A stretch of DNA of 64,000 nt, taken from Zarea fungicola (taxonomy: Eukaryota; Ascomycota; Sordariomycetes; Hypocreales; Cordycipitaceae). This document shows, in pieces, positions 31,756 to 44,577 of the stretch. Below the pieces are notes generated by a model. That model was not told the origin of the DNA, made no database searches, and saw only the letters and a list, made by a program, of their open reading frames with translations. Every line of letters starts with the position of its first letter. The stretch's first letter is position 1. Location of the stretch: NCBI GenBank assembly GCA_900169235.1, contig FWCC01000254.1, positions 1 through 64,000 of the forward strand. Direction: 5' to 3'. A program made the translations under genes and the position numbers.

Positions 31756-34700
31756 AATGGGCAAAAACGGGTACCAATGCACCGCTTCTGACCAGACGAG
31801 AGGGAGTTACTGTGGCTTACGGAGTATAGCGAGGGCATAATCTACTTATACAGACGGATGTTGGAATGTAGAGAGGATGTTGCTGCCACCATAGGCGTGG
31901 TCAGGAACAGACATCGCGCCATAAGATTCAGCCCCCTGGCCATACCGGTTTCCATTTTCAGCCCTCGCGGTGGAAATTCTCGGCTTTGTTTGTTTGCCAA
32001 TCCATCTGGAAAGGAGACAGCCCTGTGATACAATGCAATCTCAAGTCAATACTGTCCCGCCAAAAGTTGGGGCGGACCCCTGCCAGTGTGGATAGAAGAC
32101 GCGCGTACGAATTCATCCCATTATGCACTTGCGATAATGCCGCCCAAAAGTTCAGCAAAAATATAACAGAGCGGATCCATGCTTTGCCAAAACAGTAACA
32201 GTGCCACCACGTTGCAGGGGTTTCATGCCGGAGCTTATTCTTGGCGAAGCTCCAAATAGGAATAGCTCACAACGCCACTGCAATTCTTCTGACGGCCAAG
32301 CGGGGGAGCGGATAGGGCTGTGACGTTGATTGTAGTGGCAGGGGGCACGATCTATTCGTATTTCTGGCAACTCGATGCACTGTCCCGACCAGACTATGCC
32401 ATTTCCCAACAAGGGACTGTCTTGATTGGTGGCCTTGCAGGGGTGCTGCATAGCCGACCCTCATGTGTTACGCGTCTTTGCGCAGGGCGTTGTCACAGCT
32501 TGCTTAGGTTCATTGGCGATCAATTGCTCCATCGTTGCTGTCTATGTTTAGGATGGAGAGCTGATTTCTCTGAAGCGGACACAAACCTGGCTGTAACTCG
32601 TATATGTATGATGCAGATAGCGTTATTAATAATTAACTAGCTGGCACAGACATTGTGTCCTGTGCGCCGAATCGCGTTGCAGGAAGGCATTGCCCCAGCC
32701 AACCATGATGCTCATGATATGGAAGCAGACAAACAGCCAATGCAAGGAGTTTCTACAAATTCAAGACACAATAGTGCCTTTCATGTGACTGACTCGTGTT
32801 TGCATGAGGTGCAATTCGAAATTCCGCTGGAACCGAACGAACGATGCGCTTCTTGTCATTTACCGTCGGCTAAAAGCCAGGAGGGGTAGCATGTCGCAGA
32901 ATGGGGATAAATAGCGTACGAAATCGTCAGGAGCAAACTTGGAATCATATTCAACCCATGGCTTACCGTGGCAGCCACGGTCCAGCTTCAGCATATACAG
33001 CGTCCTGTTGTCGGTGGAGCAGAGGTGGATTCAGCAATGACATTATTGGCGTTGTTTGCTGACTGACAGTGGTCGCGGAAGGGAATAGTTTTGCCAGTAT
33101 GCCTCTTAATACGCATATTGAAATCTTCTGATTGCATTCAGCAAATAATACTCCGTATGCATGTCCACACTTATTGCCTCCAACTGGGACCTTGCCCACA
33201 ATCGTACGCCTAGCTGTCATTGGTTCGATTGTTACCAATAGCGACGCATTGAGTACCATGAAGTGGCAACTGTTGGCACTTCATTTCTTTCAATCTAAAT
33301 GTGTACAAGTACCGCTGCCCGAAAGAAGTTAGCGAGTAGCACGCGCTCCTGTCCCGGTATCAGACCTCGGGGTTTATGGATGTAGCAGCAGACCGCTGAG
33401 CAGCCTCTGTTCGATTTAGTCGGTGACACCGTAGTCCAGCCTGTAGGGAACCAGTTCTATTACAGCTCGTAACATGGTTCAGAGCTCACATCCCAGCAAA
33501 GGACGTCAGGAAGGTATCCTACTGTCTGCCGAGGCGCTGTAACAATTGCATTGAAGCAAGACACAATAAACCCTCTAGATAGAGCACAGTAGGCTCTTGA
33601 CAAATGTCTTTGATTGGGAGAAAACAGTAAACTGCTGGTCGTGTTATGGGATACGCGAGCGGGATAACCGTGTGAAGGCACGGCAAGGAAAAGGACAGCA
33701 AAATTCGCTTCTTTACATATACAGAAATATTAGGTCCCTGACTCTCCTAGAAATGGCTCATATCCTTATACTATCCACTTTACCGCCATAAAGGATTCGA
33801 GTAGAGTCCATACGGCTGTCCAGCTCTCCGGCATTGACCAAGCACAGATTTATATCGGTGTTATCAATAAGCTCGTAGATAATTTCACTACACTACTAAG
33901 GATAAGAAGAAATACGACTGCTTACATCGAAAACTCGCGATGCACTGTGTCACAAGCAGCAAGCACAGAGATGAAGTGCGGTTGTGTCTGGCGCATTCCC
34001 TGCAATTGGATCTGCGACTCTATCACTAGTTCCTTGAACAGGTAAGTTGGAAAATGGAGATGGCGAACAGGACAGGTACCACCTGGCCTCGAATAATCAC
34101 TTGCGCAATGTCCACATCACTCCCATCATCCTCATCCACATCGTGGGCCAAACGGCTGTTCCCCCCCAGCCCCTGTGACTCATATTTCGTCATACCATGG
34201 TCATTACTCACGTCAAAGAAGCCGTTTGCAATCTTTTCATCCATCATGCATGTCAATAAGTGCGCCATTGGTCCGGTTCATATCAGATAAAGTCAACAGC
34301 AGAGCCACGGCAACCGCATGCATCATGCTGATAAAACAACCGTATCCAGGATTGAGACTTTTTCCACTGTCCTGTTGCATGACGGTCTGTAGGCCAGAAC
34401 AATGCTTATTAAGGCATGTAGTACATGGACCGCAAGGCAGTATGCTATTAGGACGGCCTCGGTGAGGGAGGCCAAGGGATTAAGACGCTATATTGGAACA
34501 CGCCCTCGCCCAAGCATCGCACGACTCACGTCCGAAGATGGAGCAACCTCCGACAAAATTAAATAAAGAAGCACTTAACTAAATTTTCTTTTTCTTTTTA
34601 GTTGACTAACTATATTTTTATAGTAAGTACTACATAATCAAGGTTTTGTAATACTATGAAAAGCAGATCAAGCGCCCCTTTTTCGTAAATAGAAATAACA

Positions 34701-35503
34701 ATGGGAGATGTGTCTCACTGCGCAGTGTGGCGGCGTTGGCTCCAGAGAGGAACCGGCGATGTAGCTTCTGCCTCTGGTTCCTGCCTGGCTAAATCCTACA
34801 GGTAACGGAGTCCAGCAAGTACCTTGCTGTAGTATCACATTACAAGCTGGCCCCTTCCTTGGTACATTGGTAGATATTTGGCTTGCAGTTAGCATGGGCC
34901 TTGCTGTCGAGGTTCAGCCGCCTGCAGAGGGAAAATATAGCGCCAAAAAACCACTCCTCATCACTCGGCTTTGTTTCACTGCTTTGTTTGACTGTGAACC
35001 GCCACAATAAGCTACGCATTGAAATTGGCTAGTTGGAACTATTTTATGGTTTCAAAAGGCCCAAGAATCCCTTCCCAAAGTACCGCTCAGGCCACCCTTT
35101 AACTCTTTCAATCATTTACAAGTCCGTATTTGATCTCAGCTGAGAGCCATATTCATTAGTGGTGGAAAGCCCAGAGATTCATGGTCGCTGGGCATTCCAG
35201 TTCCTGGAACTACGTAGCACACCTCATCTCCCTTAAAACTAACGGAAGCTGCTAGATGGGTTATGTCCTGAACCAGAAGCAAAGAGTCCGCTCTGGCAGA
35301 CAACACGAATGCCAAAGAAACAGTGCATACAATAGACGGGCGGGAGACTTCGCACAATACGTATATTTTAATAAGCAGTACTGTTTAGCATTAGCCATAC
35401 GGCCAAGTTCATATCATGTAGAAGCCACGTACAACGTCACCAATCCCTGTCTGCGTATGCTGCAGTCAATATATTATCGTCTAGAGCCAATGGGATGCGC
35501 TCA
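31756..35503. other. 3.7 kb gene-free spacer at the right edge of the beta-oxidation cluster
   Basis: This includes the ABC transporter promoter and the 3' flank of the NLR gene. I looked for exons on both strands and found none with a family signature or convincing splice pattern. Scattered CCTCGG/CCGAGG hexamers (33365, 33529, about 34457) are far from any start and fit chance. TACTCCGTA-type 9-mers occur at about 31819-31827 and 33149-33157. Confidence 0.45.
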
Positions 35504-38500
35504 TTAGTTATGCAGTTGCTGCAGCCTTCCTGAAATCTCTCTATATCGCGGGCTATCCTCGCCAAACACAGATTCAACGCCGCGTAGTACTTTCCTATAA
35601 GAGACCTCGGCGTCTTGTGTCCGTCCCGTCTCTGTGCAGAGATCGCCGTAATTCTTCAGAGTGTTGAGATATGGGATATATATATCAATCACAATACCAG
35701 ATACGTTCTCGTATCCCGCCAGTGCGCGTTTATACATATCCTCTGCCTCTAGAAGTAGTCCTTGGTTCTTGTAGAGATTCCCAAGGTTATTGACTGTTTC
35801 TAGCGTCAATGTGTGGTCTGGCCCCCATGCCTTTTCCCTTCCCTTAAGTGCGCGTTGATATAGGCCCTCCGCCTCTGTAAGTCGTCCTTGGGTCTTATAG
35901 AGAAGCCCAAGGTTATGAACTATGTTTAATGTCAATGTGTGGTCTAGTCCCCATGCCTTCTCATATCCTATGAGTGCACGTTGAAATAGACCCTCTGCCT
36001 CTGTAAGCCGCCCCTGGGTCATATAGAGAACCCCGAGGTTATTGACTGTTTCTAGCGCCAATGTGTGGTCTGGCCCCCATGCCTTTTCCCTTCCCTTAAG
36101 TGCGCGTTGATGCATGTCCTCTGCCTCCTTAAGTCGTCCTTGGTCTACATAAAGATTCCCAAGGTTATTGACTGTATTTAATGTCAATGTGTGGTCTGAT
36201 CCCCATGTCTTCTCATATCCTGTGAGTGCACGTTGATATAGGCCCTCTGCCTCTGTGAGTCGTCCTTGTTCTGCATAGAAAAGTCCAAGATTATTGACCA
36301 TATTTAATATTGATGTGTGGTCTGGTCCCCATACCTTCTCATATCCTGTAAGTGCGCGGTGATACATGTCCTCTGCCTCCTCTAGTCGTTTTTGTTCTAT
36401 ATAGAGATTCCCAAGGTCAATGGCTATTTCCAGCGTTGATGTGTGATCTGATCCCCATGCCTTCTCTCTTTCCTCGAGTGCGCGTCGATACATGTCCTCG
36501 GCCTCTTTAAGTCGTCCTTGATCTGCATAGAGACTCCCAAGATTGATAAGTGCATTAGAGTCGATGTCCTGAAGTGTACTGCTGTCCAATGCAAGGCATC
36601 GATCCGCATGCGCCAAAAGACGTCTCTGCGTGAGCCAAAACTCCGGTTCGTCCTTGGATGGTACATGCGATGCAATGCAGTCCAATGCGATTCGTATCAT
36701 GTCGTTATCGATATTTCGATTTAGTACATTTGTCATCCACTCGTGCACGCATCCATGTACTCCGTAGCCTTGTGATTCTTTGCTTAGCAGGTCGGTGTGA
36801 GCCTCCACTAGGCCATGATTACACAAGATTCTCATCGTTTTAACAAAGGTTAATCTTCCAAGTACAATATCTTGATGCCATGGTTCCTTTTGTAATTGCC
36901 CATCCTGTAATAGCTCGTACCACAAATCAGCATTATCGAAATAGGACCATAGTACTAGGAGTTTTGCTGCATTCTTGTCCTGGGCTTCGATGCTTTTAAA
37001 GGTGACGTTCCACGTAGAATATAGAGTCCCATGATATGAGCCTAAGCTGGGGGTGTCCTTGTGTAGGGAAAGCCATGACTGCTTGTATTCATTGATATAT
37101 TCGGCGCAACTGGTCGAAACGCCATGTAAGTAAGATCCTGCGGATGTGAGTGCAAGTGGGAGCCCATCAAGCAGCTTGGCAAGTTCCGTCGCGGATGGAT
37201 CTATTATATTTTAGCAAATTCACATGGCCTTAGCTCCCGTATGGCTTACCTTCTCTCAACTTCGGCCGATCTGAAGTAACTCTTAAAATTTCAAGGGAAT
37301 TCTCGATATTTCCGAGCTTTTGTAGGCGTTTCATCCGTCCAACTTTTACGCTGGAGGATCGTGTGGTTATAAGAACGGCACCAGCATCCGACGCTGTATC
37401 CGGGAGGTACTGGCGAATATCGTAGCCCGCTGATATCTGTTGATCCCCTTCGCCAGGCTGACCGTTCTTGTCACCGCCTTCAACCGGCATCTCTAAAGTA
37501 TCAGCTGTTATCTTGGGATGATCATAGTTGTCGTAAACCAGCAGCCATCGGTCATTCCTCGGTTCATCCAGCCACCGCCTGACGGCCAGCGATGCATCGG
37601 CGTCTTTGTCTGAAACCGCGCTCTGCATGTAGTTTAGACCAGGGTACTCCCGAGCGATTCTCATAGCTGTAAGCCGAAAGCTCTGTTTTAGCGATGTTTC
37701 GTTTCTTGCATTTAGCCAGATTGATGTGGAATATTCTTTACGGTGCTGCTTCATATATGCAATGGCAAGTTGCGTTTTGCCCATGCCACCCAAACCATGC
37801 ACGACAACAGTTTGGCCGCCCGGCGACTGGCTTAGTTCATGATGTATCCAAGCAAGCTCTTCTTCTCTACCAACAAAGTGGCTCACTGGAGTTACTTCAG
37901 ACAAGCTTAAGGCAAGAGTGAAATCGTTGATATTGCCTCGTGCTAGTGACACTCAAATCGTTAATTATGATGGCCTATGACTTGTAGCTAGGTGTTCCTA
38001 CCATTATCTACCCTTGCTTGCTCCTCCCATCGTTGTCGAACAATATCAGAAGCGTCCTTGGCCATGAGCTGCAGATGCTCCGACACTGTCACGTATCCTT
38101 CATCTTGTCTTGATGCATATCGGACCATCGAAGTATGGTTTGCGTGGATGACAATTGGTTCGGCGTCTGCGTGTCCGGGAACGACCGCCGATGCCCTCGG
38201 AACGACCTTGGCAATTGTATTAGTTATAGTGCATATGACGGCGGGGGAAAGCGCGAAATACGAACCATGATACTTTGTCCTAGGACAGTTGGAGTCTTAT
38301 ACTCCTCGTAGGCAAACTTTGTCTCAAAATCATTACTGATCGGCCCGTATTGCCCCAGCTGCTGCTGCAACCATTCTGAATCCTGTTCGAGGTGCTTCAA
38401 AAGTCGGTCGTCCGCTGCCACAAAAAGAGACGCTACATTGGCAAGAACCCGCCCTAGCTGCACACCGTTTCCACCCTGATGAGGGGTTCCCATGAACAGA

Positions 38501-39164
38501 ATTCCATACGTTGAGATTTTGATCGACCGATGCTCGGCCAAGGCGCCTTGCCTGGCGGCGTCGGAGTGGATCAGAGCCTAGGACGCACTGGCGGTTAACA
38601 AATATTTCAGGCGGGCACTGTAGCGGATGGATGGGCTTACACTCTTAAGAACAATCCCTCCTAGGCTATGGGCAATGAAAATGATTGGTCGGTTCATTGA
38701 CTGGGGACTTTGTGTTAGTATAAGTGTAGGACGCTAACTGGTGTCGACTCACATTCGTCATCTTCCGCTTCCTACACAAGTCCGATATCAAGGTTCTTGC
38801 ATGGTCATAAAGATACTGCCAGCTCACTCGATCAGCAGCATGCGTATTCGCGTCATAGCCCCAGCAGAGAATGCGGGCTTGTGGAAGATCTTCAGGGAGT
38901 AAATCTCGGAGCCAATGGACGCCATTTTTGCCTGTCCATGTTTTCTCCCGGTGGCCGTTGAGGCCGTGCAGTGCGATGATGCTACCATTGTTAGTCAGGA
39001 ATAGCCAGGGATGTGGATGGCATCTACTCGATGATCGGGTTCTCCCCCTCGGCGACAACCTCCAGGCCTTGTGGGTGCTCGGTCCTCTGACCTGGCGTGC
39101 GGGGCTCCCGCGATAACGCCCGCTTCGATCGATCGATAAAACGTGACAATCTTGATGAAGCCAT
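35504..39164 (-). CDS. Fungal NLR: alpha/beta hydrolase (SesB-like) - NB-ARC - TPR
   Basis: A STAND-type signalling protein of 1113 aa. Seven exons: 39164..39028, 38981..38753, 38700..38641, 38577..38266, 38206..38002, 37951..37250, 37200..35504. The N-terminal effector is an alpha/beta hydrolase: DIIALHGLNGH (about 46-56) and the nucleophile elbow IAHSLGG with Ser134. The NB-ARC has Walker A GLGGMGKT (367-374), Walker B-like WLLVYDN, the ITTR sensor and GLPLAL (561-566). The C-terminal 350 residues are TPRs of 42 aa, kinesin-light-chain type. Hydrolase-NB-ARC-TPR is the architecture of Podospora SesB-like proteins and of many fungal NLRs. Such genes are often in accessory regions and linked to allorecognition or response to other organisms. 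Which ligand the TPRs read is unknown. All junctions keep frame and rebuild known motifs. Confidence 0.9.
35672..36553 (-). repeat. Seven tandem 126-bp TPR units inside the NLR gene
   Basis: Seven consecutive 42-aa TPR units, with an eighth diverged one after them, share long identical runs such as NNLG..Y..QGRL.EAE and REKAWGPDHTL. The DNA of several units is also near-identical (for example the units near 35820 and 36070). Such internal similarity allows unequal exchange and fast change of the recognition surface. Confidence 0.85.
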
Positions 39165-40269
39165 GAAAATTCCAATCGTAACCAATTATTGCATCCAGGC
39201 AGTGGGATTGAGACGGCTTCAGTTACATATATAAAGGATCTTGAGTTATTAAACAGCTTGCTGCGTCACTCTTGTGTCTGTCGCAAGACTGGCCCACGGT
39301 AGGCGCCTGGAAGAACCGCGGAGTTACAAATACTTCAATGTATGAGGTAATAAGAGGTTAAGGAAGAGGATAAGAAACCAAAAGAGATGAGCGGGGTTCT
39401 GTCCAAGTAGTGAGAAGTTCTCTTATATTGTGGCTGGGTGCTCTGTTCACGTCAGATGCTCTGCGGACGAATAGACGTGGCCGTATGCGCTTTGGAGGGT
39501 CGACCTGCAGCAACGAAGCAATTCAGCCCTAGTCCACCCAATCATTCGGCCCATCATGTGGAGGTCGACGCAGAAAGTAATGGCAGAACAGGGGTATAAC
39601 CCCTGTCTTACTGACTACAGCGGCCGACGCCAAGATCACTGTCGACAATTTAGCAGCATACCTGAGAAAAGAGTCGCAGTTGAGTTCTCCTAAGTCTCTT
39701 TCTAGAAGGGAAAGGTGCATTTTGAGACACCCAAAGTGGTGTATTTAGTTAGGCCAGCAACCGCCAGAAGAAAGCTGCATTAAGTGCCTCAAAGGGTACA
39801 GGGTATGTCGATGGGTGTAGAAACTTATTGCCACCTATTCTACATGTGACAAGCAATGTCGTCTCAAGACTTCGGATGAATCTTTCTACAAATTCTTGAC
39901 CCTATTCTTTTCATTTCCTCCTTGAATTACCACCCGTTGGCCATCAGTTGGTAGACCTGCAAAATTATGACGATTTGTCTCGCCGCAAAGCTTTCCGTTG
40001 TTTCTTCTACTGAAACAATACCCGAGATAGTCATTCTGCGGATATTAGGAGCATTCGAGGCAATGGGCACCAACCTGCGGCCGCTCAATGTCAGCCAGGC
40101 GAAAGTGTTTACGGCACCATGTTTGTCGCGGCGTTAGAAACCCATTCTAAGGATTCTAAGGAAATAGTCAAGTTGAAAGGGTCAAAAATCATTGCTAAAT
40201 TACGATAAAAAAATTTCGAAGCGATAGCTGGCTTGTCAAACCATGCAAGGCACCTAGTAATAGAGATTC
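39165..40269. other. NLR promoter and 3' flank of the reductase gene, no gene seen
   Basis: This 1.1 kb spacer has no frame with recognisable coding character or splice logic. Confidence 0.4.
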
Positions 40270-41391
40270 TCATTTCGCCTTATGACGCCTCTGCTCAATC
40301 CAAGATGAATAGTGATCATCCAGAGTTTCTTTTAGCGGCCGATATGACAGCCCCAGCTCATCAATGGACCTTGCATTATCGACGGAAAAGCGTACCCCAA
40401 AATTGGCCCTCATCCACTTCGGCGACAGACCAAACAGGGGGCCAACAAGCCGTACGAGGAACGACGGGGCCTGGTGTTTTGGAATAGACCACTTGCCGTT
40501 GGAAGTGACTTTGAAGTGCTTGGCAACGTCGACAAAGGAAACCATTTCCTTGTCGCAGATAATGTACCGCCCGTGGGCACCTGGATGACTCGCGGCCTTG
40601 ACATGCGCAGCCGCGACGTCTCTCACGTCAACAATGCAGAAATTTAGTTCAGGAACCCCGAACCATAGATCGCCCCTCAGCAGCTCATCCAGAAGGAAAA
40701 GGCTGCCAGACTCGGAACCCGGCGCCAGTGATGGTCCCAACACGAGACCTGGGCAGACGACAACCATTTTCCATCGTGACTGTGCTTCAAATATTTTCCA
40801 TGCTTCCTTCTCGGCAATGACTTTCGAATAGTGGTACGGGTTATGTGAGGCTGTGCTCGTCTCATTGAAGTATGTCTCACTCAGAGTATTATCCTTCATG
40901 CCCTGCACATCAATGTAATCTCCACAGATCGCGCCGACTATGGGTCTGGGTTAGCGTGCGTCGCGAGGCAAAGGGAAAATCGCAGGCAAAGGGCGAGAAA
41001 TACTGGTAGACATGAGTACCACCCTCTGGACAGTTTCGGTCTCGTTGACGCTGTTTAGAACATTGCGGGTGCCTTGAAAGGCTGGGTCGATCAGCTGCTT
41101 CTGGGGGTCGTGGATGCTCTCCGCCATGAGGAAAGGGGACGCAAGATGATGCACAACAGAGCAGCCTTGCATGGCAGTCATAAAGGTGCCAGGGACTAGT
41201 AAATCTGCCTCAAAGAGCTTCAACTTTCCCGCATACTGTTTTTGGAGATCTTCTAGTGGCTTGCACTTGACTGCATCGTTCAGATTGCGAACAGTTGCAT
41301 GCACTGTATCACCAGCTTGAAGGAGCTGTTGCACAACATGGCATGCAATGAATCCGCTGCCACCTGTGACGAGATGAATTTGCGACTCCAT
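40270..41391 (-). CDS. NAD(P)-dependent epimerase/dehydratase family protein (dihydroflavonol-4-reductase-like)
   Basis: An extended SDR of 351 aa from two exons, 41391..41004 and 40937..40270. The Rossmann glycine motif is TGGSGFIA (about 9-16), MQGCSVVHHLASPF is the DFR/HSD-type second strand, and the active site Y-x3-K is Tyr164 and Lys168 in YHYSK. An in-frame ATG 48 nt upstream would add 16 basic residues; 41391 fits the family start. Fungal DFR-like reductases act on aldehydes, ketones or sterol-like alcohols (relatives include methylglyoxal reductases and 3-beta-HSD-like proteins). It stands about 8.5 kb from the beta-oxidation cluster, beyond the NLR, so membership in that pathway is not supported. 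Confidence 0.9.
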
Positions 41392-42951
41392 TTTTTGGGG
41401 CGTTTGTTTCTTGCTAGATCGGACGGCAACTCGTTGCACTCGCGAAAGCGGTAACGACGCCCTAATGTCAGGGGCTGGAGAGCAGTTGCTTGGCTATTGA
41501 GCGTTAGAGCTCGTGGGTTGATTTGTAGGAGCTTGAGCTGCACAAAGTGAAGCGATTGGCATTTTTTTTTTATGGCCGAGGTTATAGCAGATGCTACCTG
41601 GAAGATTCCACTTGAAATTTGTCCAACGGAGCACCGTGCATCATTATCCCGGATTGTTAAAAGGAAGGTGGCTGCGTTGCGGAGCAATAAGGGTCCGAAG
41701 GCGATGCGGCACTCCCTTTTATTAGTTAGTTAGATTAGTTCCCGGCCGGCTATAATTCTCGATGCCTTTTTCAGGTTCGCCCCATTAGCACCACTCTGGC
41801 CAGCCACCTACCTATCAAGGCGGGATGCGAGGTAAAAGAGGTTCTGCGAAGCTTCGGGTTTGCGCTGCCCACTCATTTCGGAGCGATCCGCAATACTATC
41901 AATACTAATAGGTTGCTGGCGTCCAAAAGTAGTCGAAGACTTACTCGCAACCATCTCTCATGGACAGCTGAGGAGGCGTGAACAGGTACTTTGCAAGGGT
42001 TTTATCCAAGTAGGCGCTGTAAATTCCTACTAAATTTAACTAGTTAGCGCTCCTCCAATGGCGCTATAATATCCATGTACACATGCCTAGAAGGTACGGA
42101 GTACTCTGTCGTTTTTAGCACAGCCATACACAGACCGTTTCTCAGTACTCCCTAACTAATGTGCTCTCCTTTTACTTGGAAGAGTGGGCTCCGTGACCAG
42201 TACCCTCCAACGAGGTTCTAGCAAACGAGTCTTTCAACCGTCCCGTAGGGCAGCCTGCGGCAATCCTATACAATGACTGTTCTACACCCCACAAGGTTCT
42301 CTATGTCTCCGAGGGGTTTGCGTATGCTGGTTAACAAAAGGATTAGAGCTCAGCCAATCCTCGCAGCACGCCTTTCGCGCTTTACTGTCTTCAAAAATAG
42401 CGAAGAAAATAAAGCAAAACTGCAGCATGAGCACACGGTAAGTATCTGTTGAGAAATTGTTGGTAAATTGGGAAATTACTGCTCGTTCTTCGTTTAAATC
42501 GCAACTCATTAAAAGTTTTGATGCAGACTCTTGAAACGCTTCTTAGCTGGATGATAGCCGGCTTGCCGGCATAACTAGAAACAGTTGAGTCAGGTTACAG
42601 CCATGTGCGACTATATTTAGTCGCCAGCTAGTTCGTCAGTCCCGATGGATAAAACCAACTCAGGTCCAAGTACGTGCAGGAGTGTGCCTAGTGATACAAG
42701 CAATTATCGAGAAAAGCGATGTACGCAGAAAATTGCGAAACAAGCAAAAGGATGTAGTAAAAATGCTCCACCTGTGTACAAATTAGGTAGCAAAATTCTA
42801 TGACATCGTATTGACTGCGTAGGCAGAGACATAAAAAGGACGGTATATACTTGCCTTGCCATTTTGGAAATGCTCACACCAAACAGTTCAAGTCCACGAA
42901 GCCAAGAAACGCCTTAAGCATGCGGAATAAGTAAGCATCTGCTGTAAAATT
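41392..42951. other. Intergenic, no gene seen
   Basis: This 1.5 kb stretch is AT-rich and holds a long T-run near 41561 and a TACGGAGTA 9-mer at 42095-42103. A short minus-strand frame at 42282-42509 has no support. I found no gene. Confidence 0.4.
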
Positions 42952-43374
42952 ATGCACAGGCAGACGCACCGTACTAATGAGGCATTAGCATCTACCCTTT
43001 CTTATTTCTGGCAACTTCGCGACTTGCCCAGTGTGCTGATCCGCAGTGCGGCAGGATTGTCACCAAAAGGAGCCAGCGGCTTTTACACAGATTGGACCCA
43101 GCAGCAATGGGACGACGCATGGGCAGTGCGAGAATGCCTTTGCAATAACCACTGGGATAACTCTGGCTCATGCCAGTCAGGGTCTGCTCGGGGCCAAACC
43201 AATATCCAGCTCGGCCAAGGCTGCGCCCAGCAGAGCTGCTGGAACAACTTATGGAATGTCATCTTCGAATGCATGGACACCGCACATGGTAAACACAGCA
43301 ATGGTGGGCAGGTTAATGACTACAATAACGATTGCTGGTACTATTTACAGATTGACGAACCCTATAAAGGTTAA
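42952..43374 (+). CDS. Small Cys-rich hypothetical protein (possible secreted protein, start uncertain)
   Basis: A frame of 140 codons whose later part (about residues 45-140) looks coding. It is rich in Cys, Trp, Asn and Gln, with Cys in CLCNN, GSC, GCAQQSCW, ECMD and NDCWYY, like many small secreted fungal proteins. The first 40 residues do not look like a signal peptide, so either an upstream exon is missed or the gene has decayed at its 5' end. I do not recognise the family. Confidence 0.45.
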   Translation: MHRQTHRTNEALASTLSYFWQLRDLPSVLIRSAAGLSPKGASGFYTDWTQQQWDDAWAVRECLCNNHWDNSGSCQSGSARGQTNIQLGQGCAQQSCWNNLWNVIFECMDTAHGKHSNGGQVNDYNNDCWYYLQIDEPYKG

Positions 43375-44577
43375 TAGGTACAATGGCCTTTAGAATGGTA
43401 TCAATTGTTAGTCAATTTACCAGATGCATTGTTTTCAATCAATGACTCTTGCAGCTTCGTTAAGAAGCCAGTTTCAAGTCACAATGCCCGTCTTAGAGCT
43501 GATGAACGGTAATAATGTAGTCGGTTGCATGTGAGTAAGTTTGGCTGAACAGTTGGAATACACGAGTCACGCTGTTGATGAGACAAGCGAACTAGTTGAA
43601 TGCCCTCGTATGCAGAATTTATAACACACCTTGTCTTTAGAGCGATTTTATAAGTATTATAAATTTCAACAAAAGAAAATGAAGGGCATTTCTCTGTATC
43701 CTCGGCATATTTGGACTAATCTCCGCATAAATTAAGGCCAAGGCAATTCTTGCCGAGTTTCGGAAATATCTGCAGAGTAGAGATCAAGGCTTGGACTGGC
43801 CTAAACCCAACGGTAAAGGCGATAATTGTTCTATTTTTACACAGAGGCTCTAGTGAGAATATTACGTGTATACATCAGGCTAGACTTGCGGATATGTCGG
43901 CAGAGAGGGTACATAAATTGGGAAACAATAATAGCAATGCTTCGGTTACCACAACGGAACACACCTAGGTTCATCAGACATCAGAAACCTCCAAGAAACG
44001 ACATGATATAGGCCGGTTTGATGCGTAATGAGGGAATTTACGATAGTTCTGGACTCTGTCGATTAACCTGCACTTCGATTGGAAACAGAAACGCAATAGT
44101 ACTTGCAATAGTATCGCAAAAGGTTGTAGTATGCAACTTTACGATTCTCAAAATAAAACATCTTCAATCCGGTCAGATTGCTCCCCTGCATATGATCATA
44201 TTTATCTAAAGCGCAAAAAGCAGACAAGTTGAGACCTTGAACAATCACCAATTTCAGTATGCACGTTTCCCGAATTCTTGACGTCGGATCCGCACTCTTA
44301 GCAGCCTCACTGCCGATGCAGCTTTCTGACGCAGTCGGCGACATTTGCTGCCACCTTTGTTCTCTATTTCTCAGACTGTGACATGCAGCACTTCTATTTC
44401 TACCATCCTGGCTGGGATTGTTGTGTCACGTGTAACGGCGCCTGCAGTGACAAAACCAAGCCAAAGACTGTGATTCTGCCTGACGCAAATTTAGTGCCAA
44501 TTATTGGGCATGGTTTGACCAGCCTCAATCTTCACGTTGCAGAGGCTTGATCTCCCAAGACATTCCATTTCTCAGAC
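43375..44577. other. Intergenic, no gene seen
   Basis: This 1.2 kb stretch lies before the HET-domain gene. It is AT-rich and short frames on both strands have no support. Confidence 0.4.

Noticed and set aside
40270..41391. DFR-like reductase as a member of the beta-oxidation cluster
   Set aside because: It is 8.5 kb from the last cluster gene, beyond an NLR gene, and has no PTS1 ending, so there is no positional support.
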